From assembly GCA_949316495.1 (NCBI GenBank), contig OX439011.1, forward strand, positions 19,497,995 to 19,561,994: a stretch of 64,000 nt of DNA, in the 5' to 3' direction. Both the position numbers and the translations under genes were made by a program. The notes beneath the pieces are model-generated. The model was not told where the DNA came from. It saw only the letters and a program-made list of their open reading frames with translations, and searched no databases. Numbering within the stretch: the stretch's first letter is position 1; the number at the start of each line of letters is the position of its first letter. Source of the DNA: Amphiduros pacificus (Eukaryota; Annelida; Polychaeta; Phyllodocida; Hesionidae). Below are positions 60,374 through 64,000 of the stretch, piece after piece.

Positions 60374-61129
60374 CACAGGGTTAATTCCTTGCAGGCACTT
60401 GAGTAATATCACAAACTCAATTTACAAGTTTAATCCATTCTTGGTATCTTCCCTTGAAAATCTTTGGTAATCTATTAATTAATTAAACCATATCACGTCG
60501 TACCTGAGGGGCTAAAACATCTCTATCCATGAGAGCAGTCCGAGGGTTATAAATATTCCATTTCTCTTCTTTTAAGATGAGTATAAACTTGAATGTCATG
60601 AAAATTTTCTCGTTTTTTTTTTGGGGGGGTGCTTAAATGATGTTCCTTTTTCCTCGTGCCTTAAAAGGTGCAGAATGCCACAAAACTGTTTAGTCGACAC
60701 CACATGTGTGAATTTTCCCAATTAGATTCATTTTGTTTTGAAAATTGACATGCACACCAGATAATTTCTCCTCTAGTGAACATTAACTGCAACATATTGT
60801 CCATTTTTATGATTTAAGGCACAAGGCTCTGTTTTTCACCAGCTGTTGGACAGAAAAATCAATACATGTAAAAACATGGCCATTCCATTAAGTGACAGTT
60901 AAACAATTCTGCAGCCATTTTCACATGCACCCAATAATACATGAAATTAGAAATTTTACCAAATATCAAAAAAAAAATTATGCGGAATGCTTGCTTTTTG
61001 CATCAATAAACTAATCTTTCTAAAAAATTTGGAGGCAAATGAAAAATTCAAAATTCTGTGGCAAAAGATATTAGAATTGTCGACCTACGTGCCTTGGGAT
61101 TTGACAAGACACATAATAACATTTGTCCT
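60374..61129 (-). other. Probable 5' UTR and upstream flank of exon A
   Basis: A TATTTATAA motif on the minus strand (60547-60557) lies about 180 bp upstream of the exon A ATG, and a possible CAG|GTACGA donor lies at about 60505. Otherwise AT-rich without features. Confidence 0.3.
60547..60557 (-). promoter_or_regulatory. TATA-like motif upstream of exon A
   Basis: TATTTATAACC on the minus strand; position fits a start site near 60520. In AT-rich DNA such a motif is weak evidence. Confidence 0.2.
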
Positions 61130-61426
61130 CTAAAGATACCACCAGCCTTGCAAAGCAAAAAGATCATCATATTGGACGGATAAATCGTCATGCATCGTCT
61201 GCATTGTATCATTCCAGTGATGAGAGGCCGTTTGTTCGTAGTATCTCGGAGTAACGCTGTTATTTGAGTCGTGTATGGTTTCTCCCTCAGATGTGCTTTT
61301 AATTTCTTTGTTTTTTTGTATATTTGTACCAGTCAAGTCAGAGGCAGTAATTTGGCTGGGAGTTTTAGGCTGGCTGTATTGAGCATAACAATTGTAAATT
61401 GGAGATCGTAAACTTAAGCACAACAT
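61130..61426 (-). CDS. Unassigned coding-like exon
   Basis: Open frame on the minus strand with exon-like base composition: from an ATG at 61426 it reads MLCLSLRSPIYNCYAQYSQP, then KTPSQITASDLTGTNIQKNK, then EIKSTSEGETIHDSNNSVTP, then RYYEQTASHHWNDTMQTMHD, then DLSVQYDDLFALQGWWYL and a stop. An acceptor-like AATACAG at about 61375 would instead make it an internal or last exon. The only donors near its end (GCAAG|GC, CTG|GTGG) are poor and only a rare GC donor would give phase 1. It could be the last exon of an upstream gene or a further 5' exon of PDE1. I do not recognise the peptide. Confidence 0.38.
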   Translation of the reverse strand: MLCLSLRSPIYNCYAQYSQPKTPSQITASDLTGTNIQKNKEIKSTSEGETIHDSNNSVTPRYYEQTASHHWNDTMQTMHDDLSVQYDDLFALQGWWYL

Positions 61427-61439
61427 AAAATCTTGCACT

Positions 61440-62500
61440 TAAAATGCATAGAGGCGTACAGACCTTATTTGCCACTGACAGCTACTTAACAAAATGACTG
61501 TAAAGCATATAATTCAGACATATAAAAAACACTCTCATCCAAACAAGTAAATTTACTAATATGATTTACTACTGAAAATAATGTATTCCAGCATGAAGAT
61601 AGATGTATTTATGAGAATATTGTGGTTCACTTTATCTGAATCATATTCTGAATCCTATTGCATTAACTGTCCATGCTGCTTTTGATTCTACATGAAATTT
61701 TTCATGGCAAACTTTCATTACTTTACACAGTAAGCTTTTGGTCCACTTTCAAATTGATGATGAGGTCTAAATAAGCTCTGAGGCTTGACCTTCTTGGTTT
61801 TAATGATCACGTTCCTCTCATCCGAGAAAAAAGCAAACATTCTTTTTATTGACTTTGCACGTCTCTAACTACAATAAATACCAAAAGATTAGTACTATCA
61901 ACTGTATAAAAAAAAAAGAATCCCCAATTTTCTTATTTTTAAGGTTTAAGGTTTTAATGTGTTTTGCTCTATATATATATATATATTTTTTAAAGTTTGG
62001 AGTATTTATGATAAACATCTGTTTGCATTGATTATATACAAGTAGGATTAAGGACGCTGAAATTTGTGTAACTTTTTAGCCAAGTTGTAACGGTAAGGTG
62101 GATCCTCTCCCGAGTGGAAACGAGAAGCATTCACAACATGGGGAACAAAAAATGTGAGGATAAATTTAGTAATCACATCTCCTGCCGACTTTTATTACTC
62201 AATCACCCAACTCTCAGATCAGTGTGTAGCAATGTTCAGATCCCAGCAAGCCATCACCAGGATCATGAACTGTCAAGATCTCCAGATAAAATCCCCCGTT
62301 TATTGGGAAAACACCAGCCTGTGTCTTACCTTGGTAACATTAAGCATAAACTTTGTGTATCCAGAATGGTTGATCCGGGGGGTGATCTATAATCCTCTAT
62401 AATCCACCCTAATCCACAGATAATCCTCGGGTGATTTCATCTATTTGACTTCATATGAATCCATGTATGAAATGACCCACATGAAATCCACATGATATTA
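61440..62500. other. No gene seen
   Basis: AT-rich unique sequence with a (TA)n run at 61969-61986. Confidence 0.5.
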
Positions 62501-62529
62501 ACGCCTTCATGTGATGGGGTAACTCCTCC

Positions 62530-62660
62530 CTTGCCACAATAAGCGAGATGAAGGCAAAGAAGCCCGGAGCCAAGAAGGCCAGGAAGGCCGAGCGAGACTC
62601 ATCAACAGCTGCCACAGTCTCAGTGATCCCAAACACTCTCCACGCCACACAGTGAATGCT
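62530..62660. other. GC- and CpG-rich coding-like island, strand unresolved
   Basis: On the plus strand: MKAKKPGAKKARKAERDSST followed by AATVSVIPNTLHATQ and a stop, a basic Lys/Ala-rich C-terminal-tail-like peptide with AAG/GCC-biased codons, preceded by a pyrimidine-rich tract (aactcctcccttgccacaat) and AAG. On the minus strand: VFGITETVAAVDESRSAFLA followed by FLAPGFFAFISLIVAREE, which would be membrane-spanning. Either could be an exon, and no confident splice partner is visible. Confidence 0.3.
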
Positions 62661-62702
62661 AGATCCATCACAGCCACTGCTGCTGACAGTGCCAATCCCA
62701 CT

Positions 62703-63440
62703 CCACCAGAGGGCCTCCCAGAGGGTCCTCTCTATCCTTGACTATTACTCCCTGTCTCCCACCAGAGGGCCTCCCAGAGGGTCCTCTCTATCCTTGACTA
62801 TTACTCCCTGTCTCCCACCAGAGGGCCTCCCAGAGGGTCCTCTCTATCCTTGACTATTACTCCCTGTCTCCCTGTATCCTTAACTATTCCTCCCTGTCTC
62901 CCACCAGAGGGCCTCCCAGAGGGTCCTCTCTATCCTTAACAACTACTCACCAGAGGGCCTCCTAGAGTGTCCTCTCTATACCTGACTATTACTCCCTGTC
63001 TCCCTGTATCCTTAACTATTCCTCCCTGTCTCCCACCAGAGGGCCTCCTAGACTGTCCTCTGTATCCTTGACTATTACTCCCTGTCTCCCTGTATCCTTA
63101 ACTATTCCTACCTGTCTCCCACCAGAGGGCCTCCCAGAGGGTCCTCTCTATCCTTGACTATTACTCCCTGTCTCCCACCAGAGGGCCTCCTAAACTGTCC
63201 TCTCTATCCTTAACAACTACTCACCAGAGGGCCTCCTAGAGTGTCCTCTCTATCCTTAACTATTACTCCCTGTCTCTCACCAGAGGGCCTCCCAGAGTGT
63301 CCTCTGTGTTCTTAACTATTCCTCCCTCTCTCTCCCACAAGAGGGCATCGCAGTGGGTCCTCTGTATCTTTAACTAATCATCCCTCTCTCCCCCACCAGA
63401 GGGTGTTGTCGTGAGTCCTCTGTATCCTTAATTATGCATC
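62703..63440. repeat. ~57-bp minisatellite, about 13 copies
   Basis: The unit is ccaccagagggcctcccaga, then gggtcctctctatccttgac, then tattactccctgtctc, with deletions and more divergent copies toward 63440. Confidence 0.9.
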
Positions 63441-63599
63441 CTACTGTCTTGAATAATCTTGTCTCTCAGCAGCAGAGATTCGCTGCAAACTTTGACAATG
63501 TTGTGTGCATTGGTTGTTGTATTAACTTTGCATGCCGGCTAATTGACCCCTGGTCGTGTCAGGCCTGGGCTGCTTGGTATTCAGACAGGCATACTAATC

Positions 63600-63800
63600 T
63601 GCCTTGCCAACCTGTATGCTTAACCCTGTGACAGCCATGGTCACTGGACTATCCAACTCTGTCTCATCCATTTAACCCTCTGCCTGCACTCTGTCCATTT
63701 TATATCATATTTCTGGCTGCGCCAGATGCTCACTATGTTCTGATTCATTAACCCTCTGACTGCAGTGGACTCTACGTCTCTCCAGTTGCATTAACTCCAT
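63600..63800. repeat. Spaced ttaaccctctg motifs
   Basis: cttaaccctgtgacag, atttaaccctctgcctgc, cattaaccctctgactgcag and cattaactccatgac recur at intervals of roughly 40-80 bp. Possibly a degenerate array or ends of old elements. Confidence 0.4.
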
Positions 63801-64000
63801 GACAACACAATATTGAAGAATTGTTTAGTCTGATACTTATGTCATTTTGTTGTGCTATTATACATTATTTTCATCCCCATACATATGATCTGGGCAACCC
63901 CCATCAAGAATTGACCCCCTGGGCTGAACCATTAGTTCCTGTAGGGTGACAACATCCTCGCCATGGGCAAACCATTATTTTCCTGTAGGGTGGTCAGCAT

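Noticed and set aside
62114-62402. Overlapping forward frames of 82-92 codons
   Set aside because: Overlapping frames of similar length, no splice signals or recognisable peptide.

Overview
This window is animal nuclear DNA. It has AT-rich introns with GT/AG splice sites, microsatellites, MITE-like elements, and an exceptional load of minisatellites (by rough addition about a third of the 64 kb). Dispersed repeats built around AGGTCA/TGACCT motifs and the overall repeat style suggest a lophotrochozoan, most likely a mollusc. That taxonomic call is inference. Nothing bacterial is present, and nearly all long open reading frames are translated tandem repeats.

The one gene I can assemble lies on the minus strand: the 5' part of a calcium/calmodulin-dependent cyclic nucleotide phosphodiesterase (PDE1). 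The deciding exon is 2784-2897, which encodes NLEYAASVLETVYIDETR, the conserved segment just upstream of the catalytic domain in all PDE1 proteins. Reading down in coordinate, the chain is: alternative first exons at 60373-60052, 50113-49999 and 34053-33858 (each with its own ATG and a phase-1 donor), then common exons 14520-14455 (1/1), 8775-8604 (1/2), 3858-3760 (2/2), 2897-2784 (2/2) and 137-1 (2/..). All phases match. The catalytic HD-type PDE domain lies beyond base 1. The three first exons encode unrelated N-termini: an acidic/serine-rich one of 107 aa, a hydrophobic one of 38 aa (signal-anchor-like), and a charged one of 65 aa. This suggests three promoters giving isoforms with different localisation or regulation.

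Layout: 1-9 kb holds four exons plus two minisatellites that grow out of exon/intron junctions. 9-16 kb holds a MITE-like element, four large arrays and the 66-bp common exon. 16-33 kb is intron with a 2.2-kb G-rich array, a 1.4-kb array, and copies of a dispersed element associated with different minisatellites. 33-34 kb is first exon C. 37-42 kb has two large arrays and a Harbinger-type MITE. 43-50 kb has further arrays, a B-box array and first exon B. 51-60 kb has more arrays and then first exon A. 60-64 kb is probably 5' flank, with one or two unexplained coding-like islands.

The most unusual signal is that two minisatellites (about 2960-3770 and 7690-8604) begin exactly at 5' splice sites. 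Each repeat unit contains a copy of the exon tail, the splice donor and a short piece of intron, so each exon is followed by a run of about 20 decoy donor sites. In the second array three units also carry a near-identical copy of about 39 bp of the exon end.
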